Positions 36,549 through 49,983 are shown, counted from the stretch's first letter. The stretch is 64,000 nucleotides of DNA from Saururus chinensis (GCA_035235625.1 CP141145.1:44000668-44064667), one strand, 5' to 3'. Numbers and translations: made by a program. The notes: a model not told the origin generated them from the letters alone.

Positions 36549-39500
36549 GCTAAAGTAATGTTTTGATAAGCTTCATTCTTTTATGTGGTCCTTCCATCAA
36601 TTATATATGTCTTGAACGGAAAACCTTGACTAACTAGAATACATGCACTGATGCATGTGTATGCTTTGTTGATGATGTGGGTGCCCTTGTGTGAACTGTC
36701 ACGCCCGAGGTTTTCCACACATTTACTTTAAAATTTTACTAAAATTCTATTTTCAAAACACCGATGTAAATCAAATAAATTAACAAAATTCAAAACGTGT
36801 GAAAACAACTTTCATAAATTAATCCATCTTAAAACAAACAAATGTTCTCAGGCATGACCTAAAACAAAAGCGTACGATTAAAACCTACCATGGCCATGAG
36901 TTTTAAAAATAAAAAAAACTCCTAGGCATCTCTGAGTATAAGTTCTTTCACAGTCTTAAAATTATTCGTACATACATATACAAGTCCAGTATATAATACA
37001 TTTCTCTCACCTCAAACAAAACATAAGATCGTAGCACCAAACTCCACATAACCTCACCACGATTTTGCTGCGCACAAGTCGAGGAAGAATTGTTCACCAT
37101 GGAAAAGAATCTTTTCTCAAACAGTTATCGATCGACCTACAAAAGCCTCCAATCGAAGGGGCTAAAAAGATGGGTTAAGTATTTTCATACTCAGTAGGAA
37201 AATACCTAGTAGGGGAAAAATGCATCAATGAACTCTGCAAGTTCAAATATAGCTGCTTCCATGTAATCACACATGAAGCAAAAATAATAAGAAGTATAAA
37301 TATTGTCACACATACAAATCATCGTGCAAATTGAACTTACACTTACTCATATATCAAGCTCTTACGCTTACATTCTGAATCAGTCTTACTCGTACAAACG
37401 TACGCTTACACTTACAACACATGCCTACTCATACGACCTTATTCGTATGAACTTACTTATACGACCTTACTCATACAATCATACACTTACACATAAATGT
37501 ACTCTTACATCTTCCTTAGAAGCTTACACTTACACTTACGCTTATTGTCTGAATCAAAGTCTTACAAACTTACTCGTACAACATACTCATACTCATAAAC
37601 CTACTCTTACGGTCTTTCAAAGAAGCTTACACTTACTCTAAATCTTACACGTACAACTTACTAAGAATCTGAAACATACACTTACTCTTACAATCGTACA
37701 CATACTACCGACAACTGAAGCTCATTACAATTAATAAGCTCCAGCGTCAGAAAGGAATGGAATGCCATTGGGGCGTCACCTTAACCTTCGGGGAGCAACT
37801 AAACACCATAGACTTTTCTAAAGGCAAGGCACACCTATGCTCATGGGGCATAAGATCAAACAGGTAAGAGCAGATCCATGATACTACTTACCTGAAAGCG
37901 CAAATATCCACTCTCTGGGGCCATACAATGCCAACAAGGGCCATACAATGCCAACTAAGGGCGAAAAATATATAGTGCCACTCTTGGGCAGGAATCTTAT
38001 AGTGCCACTCTTGGGCAAAACATACAGTGCCATTGGTAGGCAGAAAATATACAAAGCCCACAAAGGGCAGAAACTTACAGCGCTATCAACAGAGTATCAA
38101 ATGTCTGGGCCGAATACAACACCAAGACTAAATCCCGTAGGAAAACACCATGGCTAGACCAGAAAAGACGCTCAGTCGATTACTTATCAACTGGCACAAA
38201 ATGGAACTTAATCCGTGAAACCCTCAGTCTCATCCTCACAACATTATAAAATTAGGGTTACTTACATTCAAGTTCATATTAGGTAACTTATGCACGTATA
38301 ATTATGATCGGAACGACTTCCATCTTACAATTTTCTGCAGTCTTATTTTAACACGTGATCCATACTGATAATCTTACCATCATACACTTATGACCTTACA
38401 ACTTACAGCATCCGCCTTAAAATTGGATATTCTTACTCAAACTCCTCAAATGAGACCCTTTTTGACCTCAGTCATGTCATCAAACCCTTACTAATTCCTT
38501 ACTCATTATTCTTTCATTACAATTCATATTACGTATATTATGTCTGTACAATTATGTCGTTCTCTCTTACTAACTCACAATCCCCCAAGAAGTTCAAAAC
38601 CTTAAGTCTTCTAAATCCTTACATTGCTCTGACGTACCACCCGACTCAATCCAAACTAATCCTTCAATCTCATCAAATCTAACCTTCACTTGTCAATCTT
38701 ACGTCTTTCCTCGCCTGACATACAATCATAGTTTTCACATCATAGCCCACGAAGTACTCCTTCACCAAACATACAATCGAGCACTTTTTCTCGTACCATC
38801 AATCACTTACCACCAGTCCACAACGAAGATCACATACTCTGGTCACATGCATATGATTCATAGCAACTTACTACATGCCCCTAGTCTTTACTAACGTACG
38901 CATACAATTCAACACATACAACATGCTTTTCTAATCAGCATAAACATGCAAATTATTAAATTATAAGCTCCTAGCATGCTACTACACAATCAAAGCATGC
39001 TATAATAAAATTACGAGTTCAACGTTTGTCGCCATAGGAGTTTTATGGTGAGCAAACAATGGTGGCGGCGTCGATAGCGGAATAGGCGGCCAAAAGCATC
39101 GCACTGAGAGAGTTGTGTCCCGAGGATTTTCAAAGGTGCTGGAATTAATCTTGATAAGGTTAGATTAATTACACTCAAAGCATAAGACTACTCGCACTAG
39201 GGCGGCAGACACAAGGTCGTGCCACTAGAGATGGCAAGAACGACCACAGAATAGGGGCTGACTGATTGGAGGTCGGCCAACAATTTAAAATTCTTTGTTG
39301 GTGACAAAACATAAAAATGGACTGCAGACTACAACCAACGGTAACAATTCCGCATTGTCGAAGCCTCACAAGGTGGTGGAGGGCTTTAATGACCATATTA
39401 CTTAGTGGTGGAGACGTTTCCTAAACATACGTTGAGGCACTAAGGCCTGGCGTAAGAAGCCGACAAAGGTGGTGCCATTTCTAAACGCTACCCACAACCA

Positions 39501-40920
39501 ACTCATTATACGAATAATAGTGCATTAAGCACGGCTTACGGTGGAAGATATGACACGACATTGGTCAAGCCTTTGATGGGTCGAGTTTAATGGCTGACTG
39601 TGTTACTTCCGCTTGGAAGGTTTTGAATTCGAGGACTCTTTCCTCGTATGTTCCGGGTTGTGTGTAATAGAAAGTGGGGGTGAAAAGGTAAATTCGGGCC
39701 AGAAGTGCTGGCCCTAGCCGTCACTGGGCCGGGATAGAGCCCATGTTAATTGGATCTGCGGCTTGAGTTCACGAAATCCCAAGCTAAACATGTTGGCTTG
39801 GGTTGGAGCGGGGCCCATTAGCAGCAATCAGAGATGTATCCCAAAGTTTAGGGACGTCTGGTGTGTGCAGAAGACGTGCAGAGGAAGTCGGGAGCAACAA
39901 CCCCTTTTCGTTATTCGGTAAAGCCGACATCTACAGTAGAACAACACTGCAGTAGAACAGCCAAACATAAAATTTAAGAGACCCAAGACCTGATTTAGGT
40001 AGGGCGATAGGGCGCTAAATTGGGGCGGCAAACATACCTTGTCGAGCTACGAACGGCCCGACATGGCCAGGGGCTAGACCTGGGAGAAGACGAGACCTAG
40101 TAGTCGTCGGATTGTGGCAAGTCAAATGGACATCGACTCAATGTTGCCCGACGTCCGATAGCAGAAAATGAGTGTCACGATAAAAAATTACACTATGATG
40201 TAGGTCGGCCAAACAAACGAATTGAAACCGATCGAGGCAAGGGGGGGCCAGACCTCGACACCTTGCCGTTGTCGGCTCAAGACGGAGCAGGTGAGGTGAG
40301 CCAAGCTCCTCCGATAACTCAGCATAGAAAAACAACCAAAAATAAATACATGTTGTCTGAACCAAAAAAGGGCGGAAGAATGGGTGAAAGACCAGGAAGG
40401 CAGCAGTTCAATCCAAGGCAGCGGCCTTGCCGTCGCCGGTCTGGGAGGAGGCCAATGGCCGAAGGCATAGCCATGGTTCATAGTACATAGAAACGGGAAA
40501 AACAAAAAGAGTGATTTTTAATCGCATTCGAAATAGAGCGGAGGGGGCTGAGGGAAACGACGGCCGATGTGGCGGCCTTGCCGTTGTCGGGCTGGGGGGA
40601 GGGCCAAAGGCCGGTCACTGTGGCCAGCCACCTGCGGCACAGCCAGTGGTTGCAACACACAGTGACCGAAAGAACAACAAAAAAGAAAGCGATGCTCCGT
40701 TGAAAATGGCAGAAGGGAAGGTGACTGGCCGGGAAGACGATGGTCCAGTTTGGGGGTGGTGGTCTAGTCGCCGCCGGGTTGGGGGAAGGCCCAAAGCCGG
40801 ACCACGGTGGCCGGTGACCGGCGGCACAACCGCAAGTCAACCACGAACAGAAAATGAAAATAAAGAGGTGGAACTGGTTTTTACCTCACGGCGGTGAACC
40901 GGGGGCGGGGAGGCCGGGAC

Positions 40921-43900
40921 TGTAAGGTCCCTGATTTTTCTACGATTTTTTGAGATTTTTCTGCCATTTTTTTTGGTCATTTTTGGCAGGAAAATGTGAC
41001 GTTTTAGCGTATATATATTTGTATATTTTCCCCATATTTATACCCGTAGAGTCGGGTGTGGGGCTTAGTCGCGGGCCATGGGCCTCGCTACGCGCTTACG
41101 GCTCGAATTTTGGAGGTTCGACGCGTAACCATTGGGTTAACGCGCGTTGGGGACGTAAGTGGAAAAAACAATAAAGAGCACACAACAAAAGATCCGGCCG
41201 ATTTTTGGTGAACAGTTTCGCCGCCCCCCCCCTTTCGGCTCCTCTCTGTCCCAGCCGCCGCCGGTCGCCGGTGGGCCGCAGGGCCGCCGCCACTGGCTCC
41301 GCCCCGGCCGTGCGACGGCAGGGGGGCCACCATCCCGGCCCCCACGGCCACGCCGCCTCCTCCCCCGGTGAGCCCCCTTTCTCTCTGTTTTGTGTTGTTC
41401 CGCCGCCGCCGTGAGCCGGCGAGGGCCGGCCGGCGGCCCACGGCTCCACCATTCTCCCCATCTCATCCCCTGTTTGCCGCTGCCAGTGCATTGTCTTGAT
41501 CAGACAGTAGCCGGTGGCTATGAGACACGGCCATCGGGACCTTCGTTCGACTCCCCCATGGTCCGATGAAGTCTGAGGGACACCCTACCCGATGCGGTTC
41601 CATCTCCTCTGTCGTCCCCTACTCTGGCCAGTACGTTTTACCGTACGTTTTTCAAGTGGGCTAGCCCCGCCATCGTTGGCAGGTGAGGGTGACTTGGCCA
41701 TCGTGGGCTTTGCCCCGGCTCGGCGCCAATGAGGGTCAGCCCCACTTGGCCCGATTATTGTTCCACCCGGAATGGGCCGCTTGTCATTGCCCTATACCGT
41801 GTGAAATGCACAGCCGCCCGCACCATGAGTATTGGTTGTGGGTGGCAATCAGCGATGTCGCCGCTTAGTTTGGTCACAGCTAGGGCCTTAGCCTTGTTGG
41901 CTTTTGTGGGCCTTGGGTCATCTCCGTTCAGCCCTCTCCCCCGCCCTTTGGGCCGCGTGTGCATGTGGCCACACGTGTACTTCTGGGTTTAGGCGCCGCA
42001 TTCGTGCCGCCTGACCATCGGTTGGCTTTGCCACCGAGTGGAGTTGACCACTAGAGCTGTCCTCCACCTCTCCTTTGTTCTCGAGCGTTGCCCCATGCTC
42101 TCTGCCCTTATGTGGGCCTTTGTCAACCAAAATCGTCGCCGTTGGGTGCTGTCCACGGCCGATTTCGACGTCTTTGTGGCCGGCTGAGCACGTTTTAGCC
42201 ACCGGCTGATCTTTTGAGTACACCCTTGACATCTGATCGCACCGCCACTTATGTTGGCACGATATTTCTCCCGGCCGCCCTAGTGTGCCGCCATGGATCG
42301 CGGGTTTTACCGCATTGATTTCTGATACCCTGTTTGGCCATGATAGTTCCGACGCATCCTAAAACCCTCGAGACAACAGCTCTCTCAGCCAGGCAACGGT
42401 TTTGACTGCCAACTCCGCCGCCGATGCCACCACCATCGTGTGCTCGCCATCGAACGTCATGATTACGAGGTAGGGGAGCTTTGAACTTGTAATTTCATGA
42501 AGCATGCTTTGAATGAGTAGCAGCATGCTAGGATTGTATGATTCCATGCTTGGATGTTAAGTAACGATCCGATTGCATGATGTGCGTGTAAGCATGATTG
42601 TATGGTATGATTGATATGCATGAGATGTATGCATGTTTTATGGATGTGGATTATGTATGCGCTGGCGATGGCTAGCAAATATGTCAGTATGTACGTTTGA
42701 TGTATGCATGTGCTAGTGATGGCTAGCGTGCATGTTTGAAGTATGTATGAATGTGTGTGCATGTACTAGTGATGACTAGCATGTACGTTTGATGTATGCA
42801 TGTGCTAGTGATGGCTAGCGTGCATGTTTGACGTATGTATGAATGTATGCATGTGCTAGTGATGGCTAGCGTGCATGTTTGTAAGTTATGTATGTATGAC
42901 CGTATGTGTATGTTGTTCGTATGTGTGAGACATATGTATGTATGATGGCTTTTGCCTATGATTTGGTTATGCGTAAGTGTATGTGGGCAGAGGTATGGGT
43001 GATGGACAGTAAGAGATGACAGATGCTTAGTCTGGTTTTGGATACAGTTGTGTAACGTATGACAGAGGATATGAGTATGGCGGGCAAGGATTAGAATGGA
43101 TCAGTTTGGGGTGGATTGTGTGTTGGGCATTTGTCAGACAGTAAGAGTGTTCATAATTGTACAAGCATAACGTACAAATTATGAAGTGAAAAATAAGTAT
43201 AATAAGTGAGATATAAGTAAGAGGGCAACAACTGGGTTGGCTCTGAGGAGCGTTATTTGAGGATGTCAGTGTAAGATGGATGGCGAAGTGTGTAAGACTG
43301 TAAGGGTTTGTTGTACGATGAGTTTTGTCCATGATGTGGACGGGTAAGTGAAGTCTGCTACCCTGACAAACTAGGGTTTCGGATCAGGCTCAACTTCAGT
43401 TTGACCAGTTGAGGACTGTGAGTTGTGTGGCATAATTGTACCGCATAATATACTTAATTCAAACTTGAATTATAAGCACAGCTAATGATAGCGTTGTGAG
43501 TTTGAAACCTGAGAGTTCGACAGATTAAGTTCCGTGTTTGAGCTGGCCGCTAATGAGTCGGCCGAGCATTTATCATGTCTTGCCATGGTGTTTATCCTGC
43601 GGGATGTTGTCTGTGTGCTGTGTAGAGCACCGGACGTCTGATACTCTGCTGAGAGCGACGTTGTTTTTGATTTGGTCTGCGTGCTGTATAAGCCCAGATG
43701 TTTGATGCTCTGTTGAGAGCGATGTACGTTTCTGACTTTGTCTGCGTGCTGTATGAAGCCCAGACGTCTGATGCTCTGTTGAGAGTGACATATGTTCTGA
43801 TTTGGTCTGTGTGCTATGTAAGCCCAGACGTTTGATGCTCTGTTGAGAGCGTTGTATGATTCTGCCCAAGAGTGGCATTGTACGTTTCTGCCCAAGTGGC

Positions 43901-45439
43901 ACTGTATGTTTTCTGCCCAAGAGTGGCAATGGCACTATAAGACCCATTATGGTGGGCAATTCTCTGGCACTATAAGACCCATTATGGTGGTCGATTTTCT
44001 GGCACTATAAGACCCATTATGGTGGGCGATTCTATGGCACTATAAGACCCATTATAGTGGGCAACTGTATGACCCCTTATGTGTGGGTGTTTATGTTTGC
44101 GCGCTCAGGTAAGTAGTATCATGGATCTACTCTTACCTATTTGATCCAGTGCCCCATGAGCATTGGTGTGCCTTACCTTCGGAAAAGTCCATGGCGTCTA
44201 GTCACTCCCCAGAGGTTAAGGTGTTGCCCCAGTGGCATTCTTTTCCATTTCGACGCTGGAGCTTATTAGTTGTAATGAGCTTCAGTGGTCATTGATATGT
44301 GTACGATTATGTGTACGAGTACGACTGTACGAGTGTGAGTACGACTGTATGTGTATGAGCAGGACTGTAAGTGTATGAGTATGAGTAAGACTATAAGAGT
44401 GTGTATGAGCAGGACTGTAAGAGTGTGTATAAGCAGGACTGTAAGCATATGAGTATGAGCACGACTGTAAGAGTATGTGTACGATTGTGAGAATATGTTT
44501 CTAAGTAAGACAGTAAGTATGATTTTGTGCAGATTGTACGAGTGAGGTCGTACGAGTCTGATTGTACGAGTAAGGTCGTACATGTATGGGTAAGCTGTAT
44601 GAGTAAGCATATGATTGTATGAGTAAGGTCATACAAGTATGCGTATATTGTATGAGTATGCGTACGATGGTACGAGTAAGTTTGTATGACCCTGGATAAG
44701 GGTATTGGTGTAAGTTTGTATGACCCTGGATAAGGGTGTTTGTGTAAGTTGATTTGATATTATGATTTTGGCACGATGGTGCCTTCGGTATGTTTGTGGC
44801 ACGATGGTGCCTTTGATATGATCGTATGTGTATGTGCACGATATGATTATGTTATATTGACTGCTTCATGTTTGAGTTGCATGACGCATGTGATTTTGAA
44901 CTTATGGAGTTCACCGTTTGGGATTTCCCCTACTGGGTATTTTCCTACTGAGTATGAAAATACTCACCCTACTTCTTTCTAGCCCCGTTGTATGGGAGGT
45001 TTTGCAGGTTGTGCGGAGAGCTCCTGGAGATGGACGCTCATTTCAGCGGTGGATTGATTCCCGTTGACTCAGGTATCTGCTTCTCTCACTGCGAGTATTT
45101 TGTGCCAGGATCTCCTGTTTTGAGTGAGACGAGAAGTTAGATGTTTATTCTGGACTTTCATTTGGATGAGCATGTGGACTGTTATGGGACTTGTACTCAG
45201 GGATGCCTAGGAGAGTGATTTGTATTTAAAAGTCTATGATCATAGCAAATTTATTTGTACGTGTGTTTTCGAGTAGCGCCTGATGATATTTGCTTTGACA
45301 GTACGATGTTTAACCGTATGATGTTTTAAAATTATAAACTGTTTATACATATTTTGATTTTATCGTTTTGACTCCGATTTATGGAAAAAAAAATTCTATG
45401 AGTTTTAAGAAAAAGGGATAAAAAATCTAGGGCGTTACA
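40921..45439 (+). mobile_element. Giant family-2 solo LTR (copy B, 4.5 kb), TSD GGGAC, nested in copy C
   Basis: Uninterrupted from TGTAAGGTCCCTGA to AGGGCGTTACA, with GGGAC on both sides (40916-40920 and 45440-45444). It gives the clean reference for the family: an AT-rich 5' 250 bp, a GC-rich CpG-dense block (about 41200-42400), the GATGGCTAG minisatellite (42655-42890), 66-bp and 33-bp arrays (43620-44075), GTACGAGTAAGGTCGTA-like runs (44290-44690) and an AT-rich tail. Its ends are inverted, not direct, repeats, so it is one LTR and not a small complete element. Confidence 0.85.
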
Positions 45440-45622
45440 GGGACGACGGTGGCCGGAGGTCACCCTGGCCGAGGCGGAGCTGTGGCGACAGGGTGGCATC
45501 CATGCAGGAGGAGGCGGCGTCCAATCGGGTAGGAAATCCAAATTTGGCATCTTTCTGGTTCTGAAACGAAAAACAGGGAGTGGGGTGGCGATGGCCGGCG
45601 GGGCTAGGCCAGGGAGGCGGCG

Positions 45623-46603
45623 TGTCACGAGGTAGCGTAGCGGACTACCCGTGACACGTGCTGGGTTGGAAGCAGAGCAAGACCCCCTGGAGCCGTACCG
45701 TTGACGAGGACGTCAACGAAGTTAAGTGGGGGAGAATGTCACGGGGTAGCGGAGCGGACTACCCGTGACACGTGCTGGGGCGCACACACGTGGGAATGTG
45801 TTGTATACGAGGTGTGCATTCATTTTGGGAACTGCCCTTAGTGTTGCATATCATGTGTGCAGGCGTTGCGGGGAAGGCCCGCAACGTTGCGCAACATGTG
45901 TGCGCAACGTTGCGCAGAAATGCCGCAACGATGCGCACACATAGTTGGCTATGTTGGGACACATAGCCAACTAGCACCGTTTTGGATTCTAAAGATGTCC
46001 CCACCTACCTATATAGTGTTTGAGGGTCCTTGGGAGTGTTCTCGGGTAGTTTCGCGCAATTCGGAGATACCATGCCCGTACGGCCACTTTAGCTGCCACT
46101 CCGAAGAAACACCATAAATCTCTTATGCTATATAGGGAGGGACATGGTGAGCTTCATGGACAAGCTGTTGGTATGATGCCTAGCCTTGCAACAGGCCGAT
46201 CCGGATGGCAACGAAACATGTTGCCTTGCTAGCTATCATGCCAGGAGCCCATCCGCTGGTGGGATGGGGCTCTCCGACTCGTCGGGCGGCCGTCCGGCCT
46301 TATGGCCATGTTGGTAACAAAGGCCCTTGCATGCACATGGCTGAGACGGATTGTTCGGATGACCGAGTTGCCTAAGTTAGATCCGTGCATCGCAAGGAAG
46401 TGTCCCTCTCCGGCCAGCTCGCTTGGGAGATGGTCCGGCACGTTCGCACATCCGCCTTGGGACGGGTTCGCTGCTTGGCTTCGCGGGCTGGACGCTTGGT
46501 CGAATGGCACGAGGCCATGACCTTGACGAAGAAAGGCTTACTCGCTCGGCTATTTGGCCTTGCGAGCGCCGCACGGCACCTATGGATAGCTAGGTCCGTG
46601 ACA
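45623..46603 (+). mobile_element. Collapsed gypsy-like element: 44-bp LTR start, 70-bp internal tail, then an 867-bp LTR
   Basis: TGTCACGAGGTAGCGTAGCG (45623) and TGTCACGGGGTAGCGGAGCG (45737) open two near-identical ~44-bp segments. Between them lie only ~70 bp, ending in GACGAGGACGTCAACGAAGTTAAG and a purine-rich AGTGGGGGAGAA. That is how the 3' end of gypsy pol and the polypurine tract look before a 3' LTR. The second segment runs on as an LTR to TCCGTGACA at 46603. The element therefore has a 5' LTR cut to its first bases and almost no interior. Flanks are GC-repetitive (CGGCG and GGCGG), so the duplication is unclear. Confidence 0.55.
45942..45973. repeat. Perfect 13-bp stem-loop in the LTR
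   Basis: TAGTTGGCTATGT and its exact reverse complement ACATAGCCAACTA are separated by six bases. Just upstream, GCAACGTTGC palindromes recur at about 45881 and 45904. Confidence 0.8.
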
Positions 46604-47063
46604 GGCGGCAGCGTCGCCAAGCCGAGGCCTGCCGGGCGGAAGCCGGCGGTCACCGGCGGCGGCGCCTCTGGCCTCACATAGTGAGGGGGGGTTCACTGTA
46701 CACATTGCGGGTCAAGCGTGCCCAGTGTGCCCGATCCGTTAAATATATTTTTTTTCCTCCTGCTTCTGTTCTTACATGTCCCGTCCAATTTTTGCGCCGA
46801 AAATTCCTGTGATGCATTGAGGCTCATGACGTGTGACTAAACACCGCTACCGACTCTTACAGTCGCAAATAATATAAATACAGATACGCCGAAGAGTAAA
46901 ATTTATTTATAAAAAATACGACCAAAAATTACAGAACATTGCAGAAATTACAGAATATAGCAAAAAAATTATGAAAAAATCAGAGATATTACATGAACTG
47001 CCTCCCATCAGCTTGTGAACACTTCTGAAAACTACTTTCATTAATTTAATAAATAATTATATT

Positions 47064-47431
47064 ACTTTAATACTTACCAAAGTTAATTTATTTAGTGTAC
47101 AAGTCCACTCGATTTTGGACTCCATGAATGAAGCAGTTGGATCCAAACAAGAATATTATATTTAGTTGGTAAAAAAAGATCTTGTATATAGGTTCAATTG
47201 AAAACTATCCCATCAGTTATAACGACTACCATTAATTTAATAGGTAGTCGTATTACCTTCATACTTATAAAAGTGCTCATTTCGTGTACAAGTTTACTCG
47301 ATTTTGGACTCATTATAGATATGAAAGCAATCGGATTGGATTACCTTCGTACTTATAAAAGTGCTCATTTCGTGTACAAGTTTTCTCGATTTTGGACTCA
47401 TTATGATACGAAAGCAATCGCATTGGGCTGA
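47064..47431 (+). repeat. Three-copy ~90-bp degenerate tandem repeat
   Basis: The unit ATTACCTTC(A/G)TACTTATAAAAG, then TGCTCATTTCGTGTACAAG, then CTCGATTTTGGACTCATTAT appears at about 47252 and 47341, with a more diverged copy at 47064-47130. A 77-codon frame across it is a by-product. Confidence 0.7.
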
Positions 47432-48327
47432 ATGGTTTACATTTAGGTTTCGAATGAATCACGTTAAAATTGGGCTGACATCTGACACAAAAGAGTTACT
47501 CTAGTCCGTCTTATATTAGTAGCTTAGAATATATTTTTTATTCATATTAATAACTTCGTTTGGATCAATTTAAGTTGGATCCTTGAAAAATTATCTTAAA
47601 AATTTATTTTCCGTTCTTTTAGTTGTGGGTCTCACCAATAAAATCATTATGTTTTTTAAATAAAACTCTTAATATGGGTTGAAGAAAGTATAATATATGA
47701 AGTGATTAGACGTTCAAAAGTCAGAACCACGGGGTGGGGGTGTTGCTCGGGATGCCATGGCCCCTCCTAGCCAATCAAAATTTACTAATTCCTTTTAGGT
47801 GGGGACTATGTGGCCCCATGTTTTTCTATTTACGTGGGATCCTCTCTTAGCTCCATCCATGCCCATGATTACATGTGATAACTTTGTTTATTACCCAATA
47901 AACTCTCTCAAATAGGTTTTAGTTGGACAGGATCTAAACATGTGGCCTCACATAAAACTCACTTGACCCACATTTTGTGTTCAACCAAAACCTAGTTGAA
48001 AGGGTTTGTTATGTAGATTTATGGGGTGATTATCAATTGCCTATTGGATACTCTACTCAGTGTGGGTATGTGACTGATAATAGGCTCACGCTCCACTCCA
48101 CTTAGACGTGGAGCTCATCAATTAGAAGACCACCTTGAGCGAGCCTATTAACATAACGGCAACAATAAAATTGTTGATGAGCAATAGGCTCTAAGGTTTA
48201 TGTGGACGATTTTCACGTACCATTGTAAGATCATTAATTATAAGGTTCCGTATTGTAACTAGAAAAGTACATCCCTAAGTATGTAGTATCACGCCTTGGA
48301 AGAAATAAGTTCAATTTACAGGCAACA
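47432..48327. other. Intergenic, nothing recognised
   Basis: No coding frame, RNA gene or terminal repeat was seen. CACTTGACCC and GGGTTTGTTATG segments near 47950-48010 partly mirror AACTCTCTCAAATAGG upstream, a weak hint of an old foldback. Confidence 0.35.
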
Positions 48328-48868
48328 TTGTGGGTGACATGTCATTCAAATATCTAATAGCTAGCGGGCAATACTAAGCAGTTACATATCAGCATCATCA
48401 ATGAAGAATTTTCTGTCTTGCATCTTCGGGAAATCATCCACTTAGAGGGCAGCCCTCAATGGAGATCAACAATGGACATATTAATGCATGTGCATGTGTG
48501 TTGTGATGTTGATTTTGATAATCAAAGACTCCTAAAAATTGAGGATATCCATGGGAGAACCAAATCGCCCCCTCCCCAATACTCCTAATAAAGAAAAGCT
48601 CAAAAATCATGTCCCTTGGTTGATAATTTTATCTTGTATAAACTATACTCCTTCTATCCCACATTTATATTCCCATTTAGTTTTTCAAATTAATTTGGAA
48701 CTTCCATTTTGACTAGTATAAAATGGGTATATATAGGATTATATATACTGTAGGGCTGTCAATGATTAACCATTTACCTATTTCACCGCTTGCCCAATCT
48801 AAAATTTATGAACAAGTAATAGGTAATATAAGTGGATAATTTTATCCATCTATTTATTATGTGGGTAA
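48328..48868 (+). repeat. Right copy of the ~560-bp dispersed direct repeat
   Basis: It starts GGGTGACATGTCATTCAAAT and matches 32337-32900 with scattered substitutions and small indels. The last ~120 bp belong to the element starting at 48751; that part is cut short in the left copy. Confidence 0.8.
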
Positions 48869-49467
48869 GGTATAAGTAACCCTTTATCTATACCCGTTAC
48901 TCATTATCTGAATCATATGTAAAGACAATTGCATATGTTGCCTAGGGAGAATGTCTTGCATATGAAATATTTTGTACTTTTATTTAAATATTTTATACTT
49001 TTATTATGATGCATTAGATAACTTTTTAAGCAATATATATAAATTTATAATATAAACTTATTATAGAGAAAAAGAAAGAGAACACAGTCCATTTTTTGTG
49101 TTTCTTACATTATATTTATTGCATAAAATGTGTATCTTGAAGAGAAAACATAAGTTTTATCCTTGATGAATCACAGTATAAAAGTGAATGATGAGTGAAG
49201 GGATTTTGTTTTGAGTAAACACTAAAAATTTTATTTTTTGGTTTTGATAAGTACCTAGTTTTTCTATGTTATATCTAATTAAAAGAACAAAATTTGTATA
49301 TTTAACAAGATTATTCTTGTATTTTATAGCATTTTTATATGATAATCAAGGGACTTTGAAGTTATGAAATTACTTGTCTTGATTTTTTTTATATAAGTTT
49401 ATATAAGGTGTCATGTTCTTATTATATATGTTAATTTTTTTTGTATAAACTCTGAGGTTTGTATATG

Positions 49468-49829
<362 letters not shown>

Positions 49830-49983
49830 TTTACCTGATGAGTAATAGGTAATGGTAAAGTATGACTAAAATTTTTATAACTTGGTATAAATGTGAGTAA
49901 AACCTTAACCGACCTATACTTACCTTACCTATTGACACCGCTAATATATCTTGGAATACCTACCTTACCTGTTGACACCCCTA

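Larger units (their letters stand above)
36697..46993 (-). mobile_element. Giant family-2 solo LTR (copy C, ~4.8 kb net), reversed, TSD TGAAC, with two nested insertions
   Basis: On the plus strand it starts TGTCACGCCCGAGG and ends GAGATATTACA, with TGAAC flanking exactly (36692-36696 and 46994-46998). Its reverse complement is collinear with the copy at 40921-45439: the start matches the AT-rich TGATTTTT...TTTTTGGTC block (46993 downward), the GC-rich block lies at 40060-40915, 45445-45622 and 46604-46700, and the TACTGAGTATGAAAATAC tail lies near 37180. It is interrupted by a forward copy of the same family and by a collapsed gypsy-like element. Confidence 0.8.

Noticed and set aside
41088-41491. 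Three overlapping minus frames and two plus frames of 70-131 codons
   Set aside because: Same GC-rich LTR block as in copy A; stop-poor because of composition, with no conserved reading.
45623-45780. The 44-bp direct repeat as a target duplication or MITE
   Set aside because: It begins TGTCACG both times, is separated by a pol end and a polypurine tract, and continues as an LTR, so a collapsed retroelement explains it better.
46372-46681. Overlapping frames near the end of the collapsed gypsy-like element
   Set aside because: GC-rich LTR DNA running into the rest of copy C; no domain, and the frame crosses an insertion joint.
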